From Pictodentalium vernedei (taxonomy: Eukaryota > Mollusca > Scaphopoda > Dentaliida > Dentaliidae), in assembly GCA_031216915.1 (NCBI GenBank), contig CM062296.1, forward strand, positions 790,888,823 to 790,952,822: 64,000 nt of DNA. Direction: 5' to 3'. Positions 32,820 to 43,257 of the stretch are shown one piece after another. Position numbers and translations under genes: made by a program. The notes beneath the pieces were generated by a model, which was given only the letters and a program-made list of their open reading frames with translations, had not been told where the DNA came from and made no database searches. Position 1 is the stretch's first letter, and the number at the start of each line of letters is the position of its first letter.

Positions 32820-33318
32820 CACTTTCAAATTCTACAGCTAATGAGGGTCGAAAGGGGCTTGCTCCTCATATCGTCCCTGCGCGCCTTCGGCGCGGAAAAC
32901 CATTTAATTTGAGAAACCTGCCGAGTACCGGATCCTTTTCCTCCTTCAACCACACCTAGACATGTGACAGCCATCATATACAGCAACCGAGGGTCGAAAG
33001 GGGCTTGTCCCCCATACCGTCCCTGCGTGCCTTCGGCACATGAAATCATTTCGTTCGAGGTCACAGTGGTGTCTGAAGACAGGTGGTCTCCCATAGCAGG
33101 TCCATTATAGAGTAAAACCAATCGGTGCCTGGCAGATGTGGTCTCTCAAGACAGGTGGTCTCTCAAGACAGTGGTCTCTCTAGACAGTGGTCTCTCAAGA
33201 TAGTTGGTCTCCCATAGCAGGTCCATTATAGAGTAAAAACCAATCGGTGCCTGGCAGATGTGGTCTCTCAAGACAGGTGGTCTCTCAAGACAGTGGTCTC
33301 TCAAGACAGGTTTTACTG
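32820..33318. repeat. Tandem GGTCTCTCAAGACAG units
   Basis: Two versions of a block with GGGTCGAAAGGGGCTTG and a small hairpin (GCGCGCCTTCGGCGCG near 32880; GCGTGCCTTCGGCAC near 33005). At least six GTGGTCTCTCAAGACAG units follow (33070-33310), with AGGTCCATTATAGAGTAAAA repeated at about 33100 and 33219. Confidence 0.75.
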
Positions 33319-33366
33319 TACATAACTCTTCAGAATCATATTTACTTATTATAAATATAGAGGATA

Positions 33367-33881
33367 TCTAGTGTTTTTGAGTGGAAACCGAAAATTATCT
33401 CATGAGTGACCAAGACAAATGTTTATTTTTCGCGAGCGCTTGTGCGAGTGAAAATTACCATTTGTCTCAGTCACAAGTGAGATGATTTTTGGTATCCACT
33501 CAAAAACACTAGATTTTCTTTTTAAGATTTGCTTTTTATTAGAATCTGATAATTCCACTTGTTTCAACCTTGAATTGATGCATGAAAGTAAACAGCGCAT
33601 TGAATCATTGATATGTGGAAGTGATTTGATCGATATTCGAAACAGATAGCGTCTTGCAATCTGATTTAGCTGGTGGGTTTCTAGTCCAAAAATGGCCTGA
33701 AAGTCTGTAATATACATTTTTGGTCTGGTACGTCCTTTGAACGGACGTACCAAACCAAAAATTTATATTACCGACTTTCAGGCCATGTTTGGACTAGTGG
33801 GTTTCATGCATCAATTCAAGGTGAATACGAGTTGAAGTATTGCTGGAAATGATCGGTATCCACTCAAAAACACTAGATTTA
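33367..33881. mobile_element. Compound foldback element(s)
   Basis: The terminal motif CTAGTGTTTTTGAGTGG occurs at 33368, inverted at about 33497-33515, and inverted again near 33860-33878. One small element (33367-33515) therefore sits next to, or inside, a larger one ending at ~33880. A large hairpin with arms of ~55 bp spans about 33680-33800 (TCCAAAAATGGCCTGAAAG and complement). The 117-codon minus-strand frame here is a by-product of the hairpin. Confidence 0.6.
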
Positions 33882-34129
33882 CTTTTCATTATATGTTTTT
33901 AGAACAAATTGATCATTTCCAGTGATAATTTGACTTGTATTCACCTTGAAGTGATGCTTTGAAAGCCGCCATTTTGATTGATACTGTAAAAGTGAACATT
34001 TCTATTTCTTCGCAATGGGGGATACGATTTCTATCTTTCTGCAGTTTCTTCCATAATCTATTGTTTAGCATATAATAAATATTATTATGTATTTGTCTAT
34101 GTTAAGTAATTTATATAATTATTATTTAG

Positions 34130-34333
34130 GTTATTCCTACAATTCAGGTCGTTCCATTACAAGACAGCACATGGAAGTTGTCAAGTTTTATAAGGAATAA
34201 AAACTTAGATCCAGCATATTCTGATAAAATGTCTGATGCCGGTTCAGTAACTTCATTGCCAAACAGTTCACCAGGCAGTGCATCGCAGTCCCCACTACAC
34301 TCAAGAAAGGGAATTAATCTCTTACCTGAAGTG
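34130..34333 (+). CDS. DNM1L: DNM1L (Drp1) exon, variable-domain end
   Basis: An open exon between an AG acceptor (TATTTAG ending 34129, or ACAATTCAG ending 34147) and donor GTG|GTATGT at 34334. It encodes 62-68 residues: a Ser/Pro-rich, low-order stretch followed by SRKGINLLPEV. Dynamin-1-like proteins have a disordered variable domain that ends in a similar short NLL motif just before the GTPase effector domain, and the next exon found (43258-43321) supplies exactly that continuation in phase 0. The protein is the GTPase that constricts mitochondria and peroxisomes. Upstream exons (GTPase and middle domains) are not in the window. Identification rests on the pair of exons together. Confidence 0.72.
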
Positions 34334-34439
34334 GTATGTCTTCATTGCTATATTATTGTTCATAATGACACCAAATACCTGTAGCATTATACAATATCCA
34401 GCGAATTGTAAACATTTTTATCTCCATTTTATTCTCTAG

Positions 34440-34728
34440 ATTTTTAGCTCACCTGACTGAAAGTCAGGGGGAGCTTAAGTGATCTCTGTCTGTCTGTCGT
34501 CCATCCGTCTGTCCATCAATCGTCCATTGTCCATCCGGCGTGAACTTTACATAATCAACTTCTCCTCATAAACCACTGGACCAAATTGAATCAAATTTAA
34601 TATGCATGTTCCTTATCATATGTCAATTCAAGTTTGTTCAAATTAAGTTGCCACACCCACAGGGGGCACCACAAAGGGCATTACTCTGATAGCACCTATA
34701 AACTGTTTTCCAAAAAATCTGCTTCTCC
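34440..34728 (+). repeat. Dispersed repeat with CTGT/CCGT start
   Basis: Begins TTTAGCTCACCTGACTGAAA with a small hairpin and a CTGTCTGTC stretch, then a long AT-rich body. This type of unit is common in bivalve genomes as I remember them. It continues after the SINE at 35069. Confidence 0.6.
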
Positions 34729-35068
34729 ATGGTGGCTCAATAGGTAGAGGTGTAGGCTGCAAGCCGAGAGGCCCTCGGTTTAAATCCCACCTGCGGCAAC
34801 TGCGTTGTTCACCCCCCATTGCCCACGTGGGGGCATGGTGACATTGTGTACTAAGGCGTACTGCATGTCAATGGTGCACTCGTCTTCAACCAATGCTAAC
34901 CCTGCTTGTGTGGAATTAGTATGTTGGGGGAGCTGATAGTTGCACGCCATTGCTCAGTGGTTCTCTCTGGGTAATCCGGCTTCCTCCACCCATAAAACTG
35001 TTGTGGTCATTATAAGCCTTAGTGCAGAAATATGTGACCTTAAACAACAATAAATAAATAAATAAATT
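34729..35068 (+). mobile_element. tRNA-derived SINE
   Basis: The 5' head looks like a tRNA: A-box-like TGGCTCAATAGGTAGAGG, then B-box-like GGTTTAAATCC about 35 nt later. A central region with CACGTGGGGGCATGG follows, and the tail is a run of AATA repeats. It has split the surrounding repeat: TCTGCTTCTCC before it and AGAACCATTAATTAG after it are contiguous in another copy at about 35550. Transcribed by RNA polymerase III and mobilised by a LINE, as usual for SINEs. Confidence 0.85.
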
Positions 35069-35860
35069 TTCCAGAACCATTAATTAGAATCTTCTGATAT
35101 TGGGAATATAACATTTCTAGGGGGATCAGATTCAACTTTGTTCAAATTGAGTCCCTGAGTTAATATTTGGGCTCCCTGAGGGAGCCCTAGTTTTAACTTA
35201 GTGCAATATGGGGAAATTTCTTTAAAAATCATTTTCTTCAGATCCACCAGTCAGAATGCTTTGATATTTGGTATAAGCCACCTCTAGGAGGATCAGATTC
35301 AAGTTTGTTCAGTCAGAATGCTTTCATATTTGGTATACAACATCTCTTGGAGGGTCAGATTCAAGTTTGTTCAAATCGGGTGTCTGGGTTAATATTTGGG
35401 TTCCATATTGGAGCCTAAAGGGTAACTTAGTGTAATATGAGGACATTTATTTAAAAATCTTCTTCTTCAGATCCACCAGTCAGAATCCTATCATATTTGG
35501 TACATACCATCTCTAGGGGGGTCAGATTCAAGTTTATTCAAAAATCTTTTTCTCCAGAACCATCAATTAGAATCTTCTGATATTTGGTATATGACATCTC
35601 TAGAGGGGTCAGTTTGTTCAAATCAGATCCCCGGGTTTATATTTGTAGGGAGCCCAAATTTTAACTTAGTGCAATATGAGGAAATTTCTTTAAAAATCTT
35701 CTTCTTCAGATCCACCAGTCAGAATCCTTTCATATTTTGTATATAACATCTGTAGGGGTGGGGTGGTGGGCAGATTCAAGTTTGTTCAAATTGAGTCCCT
35801 GGGTTAATATTTGGGCTTTTTAGACATTTTCAGAATATCATTTGACCCACATCCCTTTCT
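35069..35860. repeat. Degenerate tandem repeat, ~155-165 bp unit
   Basis: About five units each carry ATCCACCAGTCAGAAT or AGAACCATNAATTAGAAT, then TCTAGGGGGNTCAGATTCAA, then TTAATATTTGGG. One unit contains the hairpin GGGCTCCCTGAGGGAGCCC. Confidence 0.75.
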
Positions 35861-35874
35861 CCTAAAAATCCCTA

Positions 35875-36188
35875 CAGTTAAAACTAGAAGTCCTGTCACG
35901 AATAGTGCGCTTATCTAGGCTTAATTGCACATTGGAATTGCGCGGAATTTCCATATCGAATGACATCCAAAGCATGGCAGGTTGTCCTGGTTACACATAG
36001 CAAACACATGCAATGTTTCTGCCAATGGACCTCCGGGTTACCCGGAGGTCCATTGGCTGAAACAGTGCTTGTGCACAGGCCATATGTACAGAATTTGATA
36101 GCTTTACTTGGGCCATAACGCGTACATTAATGCGCATATCAACATGCTATTTGTGCGCATTTCATGACAGGACTTCTAGTTTTAACTG
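35875..36188. mobile_element. TA-flanked MITE, 314 bp
   Basis: Terminal inverted repeats of about 24 bp start CAGTTAAAACTAGAAGTCC at both ends and are perfect. TA lies outside each end (35873-35874, 36189-36190). A strong internal hairpin (GCCAATGGACCTCCGGGT and complement) is at about 36020-36060. This fits a Tc1/mariner-type MITE. Confidence 0.85.
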
Positions 36189-36190
36189 TA

Positions 36191-36750
36191 TGTCATCGCA
36201 AGATTAAAAAAAAACCAAAAGCTGAAGAATTCTGTTGTATGTTATTCTAAAATAAGTGTTGCCTTGTAGTATTTTATGATAGTGGCGTGTATTGTTTGTT
36301 GAAATTTAGTTTCTGAAAATTAATTTTTGTGCTTTATTGTAGATGGCCAGTTTGGCAGTATTCAGTGCAGTGTTACAGAACAAATCTTTCTGAACAACTT
36401 ATTTATTTCTTGGTTAGTTTCAAGAACATGCATGGAACGTAAAATATGTGCTATGGCTGCTTGCACCTTTCAATGACACCCTGCAGCATGCTTTCAGCAA
36501 TGAGACAGAATATAGAAGTTTGCTTTGTTATTTTGGTGCTAAGATTGACTTACAATAAGCCGAAACGCAAAACATTTTTCATGCTCATTAATGCATAAAT
36601 GGAAACTATTTTCAAAGTATAGGGAAATATTTTTGAACTACTTGTCCAACCCACAAATGCATGACAAGTTTTCCTTCAAACTCAAATGCTATGCTACATA
36701 TCATGAAAAAATCTAAAACTTTTTAATTCTTTTTTTATACTGTAAAAATA
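36191..36750. other. Intronic sequence, no feature seen
   Basis: AT-rich, no array or terminus found. A short frame after an acceptor-like TTGTAG at 36343 is discussed under rejected items. Confidence 0.3.
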
Positions 36751-36751
36751 G

Positions 36752-36895
36752 GAAATGCGGTGGCTCATTGGTTGGAGCTTTGTACTTTAATCATGATCTG
36801 CACCATCTGCATTGTCCTTAGTCAAGACACTTAATCCCAATATCTCACAATGACCAGGCTGCTTCTGTGACGCTCAATTCTAGCAAGAGACCACA
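36752..36895 (+). mobile_element. Truncated SINE
   Basis: Contains an A-box-like TGGCTCATTGGTTGGAG and the central motif TCAAGACACTTAATCCC shared with the other SINEs in this window. Confidence 0.6.
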
Positions 36896-37457
36896 TTGTT
36901 TTGTACATTTACTATTTCTTAGGAAATGTTTTTATACCATGATTACCTATTCTACTATATATAAAAAGCCTGTGACATAAATTTTAGCTTTTTACACCAC
37001 CCATGGTGAACACAAGCAATGGGATTTCAGTAGTTAAAACTTACACCTACACCTACAGTAGAACAACATCCAAGTTGATCTTTGGTGACCTTGACTTGAA
37101 TGCAAACTTGTCTAAATTTATCACTTGATGCCCTGTGAAGAGTGAAATGAAACCGACAATTATTTATTACGATTTTAAATAAATTTACCTGATAAGATAC
37201 CAAAAATTAACAAACATACGTTGTTTCATGTTTATAAAGCATCCATAACTCGAAATAGTATGTTATTAAAATGAAAAAACGCCCTATAATTTTCACGTTT
37301 CATTTTCTCTTTTGTTTTGGTGATGAAATTGCTAGCAGAAATACCGCCCACCGGTGCTCATGTAAACAAAAACAGAATGGCTCGTGTTAATACTGATTTA
37401 TTTAACATTTAAACTCTTATTAATCTGACAATCATGGTATATATAAAATATACCCAA
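36896..37457. other. Intronic sequence, no feature seen
   Basis: AT-rich; nothing recognisable. Confidence 0.3.
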
Positions 37458-37576
37458 AGTAGCTTGGTGTACCAAATGTTCAACACTTGTGGTGAAGTGG
37501 TGTTAGCCGCGTGCCAAAGGCTCGCGGTTAACACCACTTCACCACTCATGGTGAACATTTGGTACACCAAGCTACT
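37458..37576. repeat. Long hairpin, ~54-bp arms
   Basis: Arms with AGTAGCTTGGTGTACCAAAT and complement, with a few mismatches, enclose a ~10-nt loop (TGCCAAAGGC). Flanking AT-rich bases extend the symmetry weakly. Confidence 0.8.
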
Positions 37577-37794
37577 ATGGATATATTCTATATTTACACA
37601 AGGTGTCACATAATAACATTTAATTTGTTAACCCTTAGGTACTGACCCGGGAATAAGCAACATGGGGTGCAAGAAATAAAAGAGGGCAAATGTATATCAG
37701 TGGGCTTATTTTTGAGAGGTGAAGTCTCCAGGAGAATTCAACACAAAGTGACATGAAGTTAGGTTGACTTGGTCAATCCCAGAACAAACATGCA

Positions 37795-38016
37795 GTAATC
37801 CTTTACCTAACAAATTGGCCGCATACAGCCATTTAATTTACAAATTGAACAATTGAAGAAAAAAAAATTTAAAACAACTTCAACTCAACAAGCTCTTTCC
37901 AATGAGGGGGTCACATTATATGGTTTTGTTGAAATTTTTTTAAACCTTTGAAAAAAGTAAAAAAGAAAAATGAAAAATTTTTATATCATGTGCATTGGGT
38001 ATGTAAGGGGTTCTTT
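37795..38016. mobile_element. Degenerate TTAA-type foldback MITE
   Basis: Ends ATCCTTTACCTAAC and GTATGTAAGGGGTT resemble the family at 47114-47359. The internal part keeps CCAATGAGGGGGTCAC. The TTAA borders are eroded. Confidence 0.5.
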
Positions 38017-38487
38017 TTTGTTGTAACAACTTGCCAGTATGGCTGTCATTGATATTGTCATCCAAAGTCAGAGACTGGGCTTATTTACAATGAGGAAACT
38101 GAAATCTGAAAAGTTGAGAGGTGGGCTTATTTTCGATTATGGAGTTTTTCCCAGGGCAGTATGGTAAGTCCACATACAGCCACAAACTGTCCCTTTTATA
38201 TTACTCTCAACTCAAAAGTTGTCCCTAGTGTATTCTTCCATGAGAACTCTACTGACAGACTACACTTATCTTGACAGTGGTTTTACATCATTATTGTCTG
38301 CATGTATAAGCCAACAACATTAATGTAAAAACACTTAAGTCAACTGCTACTGTGTACATGTATATACGGTAGTTATTAACATTTATGTGTTTATTGGAGT
38401 TTAACAACACTTTCGACAGCCAGTGTCATCTTGTGTCAGAAGTTATTAACATAAACGTAATCTGAGGACATAAGGATTAAAGGGAGA
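38017..38487. other. Intronic sequence, no feature seen
   Basis: No frame, array or terminus recognised. Confidence 0.3.
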
Positions 38488-39420
38488 AAGAGGAGATCAG
38501 TGCCTTATTCTTTCTAGCATTGGACTATAAACTGAAAGAATGACGGTTGGATCCGGACACATGCCATCTGTGGTGTGTCCTTGAGCAAGACACTTAATCC
38601 TGATTGCCCACATGGGACATGGTGGTGCTGTGTACTACATTTCAAAGGTGCACTTGCCTTCAACTGCTGCTATCTCTTCTTGCGCTGGGTTGGTAAGTTG
38701 AAGAGTCTGACAGTTAGAGCTGTAGGTTAACCGAAACCGAACCAAGGTTTTTAGGGTTTTTTTAAAAACCGAAACCGTCGACATCCCATAATCTAAGGTT
38801 TTTCGTTTTTTATTAAATACTCTTGCTGGAGAAATTCACAGAATGTAAACATCCCAGAGTAGTGAGAGTACCCAGACACTGCCGGTGGCAGTGTCTGGGT
38901 ACTCTCACTACTCTGGGAAGGCTACATTCTCTGAATTTCCATTTCAGTTTAGTTGTGTTTGCAGCTTCCCTCAAGTTGCGTGTAGGTGTCAGACCTCGAA
39001 AAATGGCCAAGCACAATAAAAGTTCTGTATATTTAGGTAATTATTATGTTGGCCTTCCTGATTCTTCATGTATTATAGCTTATTTCGGGCATTCCTTGAG
39101 TTTCACTCAATTTCACTGCCATTCAGTTATGACTCTGGACATAACTATGAGTTTTATTGAATTTTATTTGGCCTCATGAACAAACCGAAAACCGAACCGA
39201 ACTGAGGTTTTACTCTACCTGAAAAACCAAAACCGAAACCGAACAAGAAATTTAAAAACCTTCAGCTCTACTGACAGTTGCTCACCATTGCTGTGTGCTT
39301 CTCTCCAGGTACTCAGGCTTCTTTATCTGTAAAATTTCTGTTGCATCGCTGTAAAATTCTCTGATGTGATATAATCCTGGCTGTTAAAAGTATCATTTAA
39401 TGCCATTAAAGAACATAAAC
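38488..39420 (+). mobile_element. V-type SINE, split by a hAT-like MITE
   Basis: The two halves (38488-38714 and 39279-39420) join to a SINE related to 34729-35068. The first half has a tRNA-like head with GGTTGGATCC (B box) and the central motif TTGAGCAAGACACTTAATCC, which I associate with V-SINEs. The second half continues with GCTCACCATTGCTGTGTGC. The insertion at 38715-39270 separates them. Confidence 0.7.
38715..39270. mobile_element. hAT-like MITE, 556 bp, with 8-bp target duplication
   Basis: Ends TAGAGCTGTAGGTT and, inverted, TAGAGCTGAAGGTT. The same 8 bp, CTGACAGT, lies immediately outside on both sides (38707-38714 and 39271-39278). An 8-bp duplication with TAGNG ends is the hAT hallmark. 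Inside are AACCGAAACCGAAC-type repeats near both ends and a hairpin with ~54-bp arms (38829-38940). The 118-codon frame within looks incidental. Confidence 0.88.
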
Positions 39421-39769
39421 TATAGAAATAACAGAGTCAAGTTTTTTTTCTTCTTTTTGACGCATTGCCTCTCTCTCAGTTAAACTAAGAATGCAATGGA
39501 ATATTAGCTTGAACTGCATTGGTTCAAATATGGTCAGTAAAGCAGTAAGGTAATTTTTGCACATCCTTATGGATGTAGAACAAAAAAATTCCTCACAGCA
39601 TTACCATCCATTTTTGGACTAGAATCACACTAAATCATATGAAAAAGGCAAAAGAAAGCTGATCACCCCCAGTGTTCAAGCAATTACCAAAAATGGCTGT
39701 TGACCAATTACAGGTTATTTGAGCTCACAATTGGCCGATTCCGATTATGATTGTAATACCGTGTACTAC

Positions 39770-39870
39770 TAGATAATTGACATGTGGTTCGCCTCAGTAC
39801 ACAATGCCACCATGCCCCCACATGGGCAATTGGGATTAAGTGCCTTGGCATTGCTATTCTAATAAGCAGT
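39770..39870 (-). mobile_element. SINE fragment
   Basis: The complement reads AAGGCACTTAATCCCAATTG followed by CCCATGTGGGGGCATGG, the centre of the SINE family at 34729-35068. Confidence 0.6.
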
Positions 39871-39939
39871 TGAGCAAAGACTTGGCTTTTCAAACAAATT
39901 TTCTTCTTGAAATCTTGTCTTGGAGATGCCCCAAGTTCA

Positions 39940-40760
39940 AGGTCTTGGACCATTAGTTTGTTTGTTTCTCCATTCTAACTGTGTCCAGCCTATAAAGAAT
40001 TATTAACAAACTGAATTTGTTCATACTTAAAACAGTGATTGCTTATGACTCAAGGGTGTGTCATGACCTTTATCCAAGGTCATACTTTCAAGGTGAAGGT
40101 CACACTATTAGTTTGCTTGTTTCATTCTAACTTTGTCTGCCCATAAAAAATTATTCGATGGACCAATATCGTTCTTTCTTCACACAATGATTACTTATGA
40201 CTAAAGGGTGTGTTATAACCTATATCAAAGGTCATACCTCCAAGATCAAGGTCACAGACTATTAGTTTGTTTCATTCTAACTTTGGCTAGCCCAGAAATT
40301 ATTCAGTGGACCAATCTTATTCATATTTCACACAATGATTGCTTATGGCCCAAGGGTATGTCACAACCTTGTCCCGAGGGTGTGTATCATACATCCAAGG
40401 TCAAGGTCACAAACCAATTATTTCTTTGTTCCTCCATTCTAAATTTGTCCGGCCCATAAAAAAATTATTCAGTGGACAGTTCTTGTTCATACTTAACGCA
40501 GTAATTGCTTATTACTCAAGATTGTGTCATGATTTTGACCAGGGTCTTTGCTCCAAGGTCAAAGTCATAGACCATTCATTTGTTTGCTTTCCATTTCAAC
40601 ATTTCCCAATCTTTAAAAAATTATTCATTTACCTATCTTGTTCATACTTTATACAATGATTGCTTAAGACTCAAGGGTGTGTCATGACTTTGATGCAATG
40701 TCATAGCTCCAAGGTCAAGGACACAGATTGTTTGTGTATTCTAACTTTGTCTGGTTCATA
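39940..40760. repeat. Tandem repeat, ~146-165 bp unit
   Basis: At least five units with CATTCTAACTTTGTC, then GATTGCTTATGACTCAAGGG, then CCAAGGTCAAGGTCACA. Unit starts near 39975, 40124, 40270, 40435, 40591 and 40738. Confidence 0.85.
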
Positions 40761-40955
40761 AAATGGATTTAGCTGATATTTTTACATGTACTCTTGTTTG
40801 ATTGAATTTCTCTCCATTGTCTTATTTCATGTTTTCACTGTAATACCTTATTTTTGAATCTCATATTTGGCGAGCATTCATCAGGTCTGTTGTTATTGTA
40901 TTATTGTTAGATGTTCATTGATAAAAGGATTGGAACAAAAGTTGTTACAACTTAT

Positions 40956-41168
40956 TTAACCCCAAGCATTCTGGTAGTGCAACAGCATTTTCTCCAATCA
41001 CTCTGTTTCTCACTTGTTTAACTATGAATTTACCAAATTATATCTTGTTTGACAGAACTCACTGAGCTCTGTCAAACAAGGTATATTTGGTTAAATATCA
41101 AACTACATTATGGGAAATATTTGCTGCTGAAAACTTTGCCATTTTGACATCAGAGTGGAGAGGGTTAA
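40956..41168. mobile_element. TTAA MITE (full copy)
   Basis: TTAA at 40956-40959 and 41165-41168, with end sequences CCCCAAGCATTCTGG and, inverted, CCCTCTCCACTCTG. A central hairpin carries TTGTTTGACAGAACTCA and complement. The segment 40965-41174 is repeated perfectly in inverted orientation at 42863-43072. Confidence 0.85.
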
Positions 41169-41330
41169 GCAGGGACCGATCAGGACTATTTAAAATACGC
41201 TCTAGTTTCGGAGCCTATTTTTTCAATTCATGTGCCAGATTTCAATTTACCGAGTCACACTGCTGTTTGTAACACACACAGCAAGTATGTAATAGCTCTC
41301 ATCATTTTCATTTAGTACACTATAGCAAAC

Positions 41331-41415
41331 ATTAATCTTCACTGTGGTTTCTGATCAAGTCTTGACTGCCTATTTAGGCAGCCAAGACTTGATCAGAAAC
41401 CACAGTGAAGATTAA
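41331..41415. repeat. Hairpin, 34-bp arms
   Basis: Perfect arms beginning ATTAATCTTCACTGTGG, with an inner stem around CTGCCTATTTAGGCAG. Confidence 0.85.
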
Positions 41416-41781
41416 TGCTTGGTAATTAAGACTTGAAGTATTAACTTAAGCACTCCACAACAATGATAAATGATAATCATATATATAATACATGTAAGAG
41501 TGTCTCTCTCGATTATCCATCGAAAGAATATCAAAATATAATCTGAGAAGTTACGAAGATTTAAGAGCCAGGTCCTGATGTTTCAGAACCAAATACGCAC
41601 TGGCGCATGCCCAGGTCGGTCCCTGGTTAAGTTCCTTTTCTAGATATCTGATTATGGCTTTCATCAATGAGACGATTACAGGCTTCTTGGGGAACTCTTG
41701 AGAGAAATTCAGTGATCTTTTTTAACTGCTCATTCTACACCTATTTCCCTCACTATTGTTGGTACGATAAAGAATTCATTG
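41416..41781. other. Intronic sequence, no feature seen
   Basis: Nothing recognisable beyond AT-rich spacer. Confidence 0.3.
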
Positions 41782-42214
41782 TGTCGCCGCCCCATGAAGT
41801 GGGGAGAGACATATGGGGATTACTTTTGTCGTCTTGCGTCGTCGTCCACATCGTCCGTGTCACACTTTCTCTTATCCGCCACTCCTCTTTAACCTATGAA
41901 TGGATTTTGATGAAACTTTCAGTGATTCTTTATCACATAATGGTATTGTGCACCTCCTATTTTATTTTTTGATCCGCTGTATATTTTCCAGAGTTATGCC
42001 CTGTCGTCTTGCGTCATCTGCGTCGGCGTCCGCGTCGTCTGCGTCACACTTTCTCTTATCCACCACTCCTCTTTAACCTATGAATGGTATTGTGCACCTC
42101 CTATTTTATTTTTTGATCCACTGTATTTTTTCCAGAGTTATGCCCCTTTTCCACTTAGAATTCTGTCTGAAACGCCAGGCGACACACGTCTTCCATGGAA
42201 GACTCACATCTAAG
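41782..42214. repeat. Dispersed repeat (tctcttatccgccactcc family), copy 1
   Basis: Starts near GTCGCCGCCCCATGAAGTGG, with TCTCTTATCCGCCACTCCTC and AACCTATGAATGG. An internal partial duplication begins near 42005. Other copies: 48257-48456 and 50687-50948. Confidence 0.75.
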
Positions 42215-42359
42215 TTTTACTATAATATTGAATAGCTTATATTTATCACTCTTAGAAAGATTGTATCCACGTGATTTATTTTATAATAAATTTCCAAATC
42301 TAAAATAATAAATGAATGATGAAATAAGGCCTAAAAAAGTAAAAAATCTGTTTCTCTGA

Positions 42360-42588
42360 CCCTACCGCTTGGTTCTTTTGGCTGCTGCATGCTCTCTTTT
42401 TATAACCAATGCAAACTTGAAAAATTAAAAACATTTTACATTTTACCCAAGTTAATAAAATTGGTAAATTTGTCCCATGAGTGCAAGAAGGCTTTGCAAT
42501 GCCTGTGCATTGAAAAGCCTTCTTGCACTCAAGGGACGAAATACCCAACCACTCATGATATTCTGCAGGTTATGAGGCCTCAAACATA
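42360..42588. repeat. Dispersed repeat with hairpin (copy of 47450-47640)
   Basis: Shares CTTTTATAACCAATGCAA-like and GTAAATTTGTCCC stretches with 47455-47640. The hairpin GCAAGAAGGCTTTGCAATGC and complement is at about 42482-42530. Confidence 0.7.
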
Positions 42589-42862
42589 AAACAAGATATA
42601 ATTTGGTAAATTCATAGTTAAACAAGTGAGAAACAGAGTGATTGGAGAAAATGCTGTTGCACTACCAGAATGCTAAAACAAACCAAGAACATGAACATTC
42701 GATGGAAAAGAAATAATTACAAAAATAAAAAAATGCCTGCCCACATGCAGTTTTACAAAAAATGGTCTCAGAAACAGATCTACTTTGTAGGGCCTAAATT
42801 GTTTTATTTAAAGAAAAGAACTGTGAGAGAAATTTAATTTTTTTTTCTTTTTGTGCAGCCAA
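42589..42862 (+). repeat. Duplicated intron end with decoy splice acceptor (copy 1)
   Basis: Almost identical to 42987-43262, offset by 398 nt at the start. It includes the polypyrimidine tract, TGTGCAG acceptor and first five exon bases (CCAAC here, CCAAA in the real exon). It then passes into MITE sequence instead of coding sequence. Confidence 0.9.
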
Positions 42863-43072
42863 CCCTGCTTAACCCTCTCCACTCTGATGTCAAAATGGCA
42901 AAGTTTTCAGCAGCAAATATTTCCCATAATGTAGTTTGATATTTAACCAAATATACCTTGTTTGACAGAGCTCAGTGAGTTCTGTCAAACAAGATATAAT
43001 TTGGTAAATTCATAGTTAAACAAGTGAGAAACAGAGTGATTGGAGAAAATGCTGTTGCACTACCAGAATGCT
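42863..43072. repeat. Inverted perfect copy of 40965-41174
   Basis: The 210 bp are exactly the reverse complement of 40965-41174. The last part (42987-43072) is also shared with 42589-42674. Confidence 0.93.
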
Positions 43073-43257
43073 AAAACAAACCAAGAACATGAACATTCGA
43101 TGGAAAAGAAATAATTACAAAAATAAAAAAATGCCTGCCCACATGCAGTTTTACAAAAAATGGTCTCAGAAACAGATCTACTTTGTAGGGCCTAAATTGT
43201 TTTATTTAAAAAAAAGAACTGTGAGAGAAATTTAATTTTTTTTTTCTTTTTGTGCAG

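Larger units (their letters stand above)
27857..33318. mobile_element. TA-flanked pogo-like non-autonomous element, interrupted
   Basis: The ends are inverted: CAGTAGAACCTGTCTTGAG at 27857 and the complement CAGTAAAACCTGTCTTGAG at the right, each next to TA (27855-27856 and 33319-33320). CAGT-starting ends with a TA duplication fit the Tc1/mariner superfamily, pogo/Tigger branch. Inside, GGTCTCTCAAGACAG units recur (27900-27935, 28405-28425, 33060-33310). The block between about 28438 and 33060 is a LINE plus ORF1-like sequence lying inside the unit array. No transposase is present. Confidence 0.6.

Noticed and set aside
33070..33310. Regular GGTCTCTCAAGACAG spacing resembling a CRISPR array
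   Set aside because: Spacers are themselves repeats, the context is eukaryotic, and the units match the terminal repeat of a TA-flanked element.
36345..36395. Possible alternative last exon: TTGTAG acceptor followed by ATGGCCAGTTTGG and a stop after 16 codons
   Set aside because: It would follow the 34333 exon in phase, but it is very short, has no recognisable homology, and the 43258 exon explains the Drp1 continuation better.
37409..37609. 66-codon minus-strand frame
   Set aside because: It is produced by the long hairpin 37458-37576; no domain.
38823..39179. 118-codon frame inside the hAT-like MITE
   Set aside because: It crosses a hairpin and matches no transposase; the element is too short to be autonomous.
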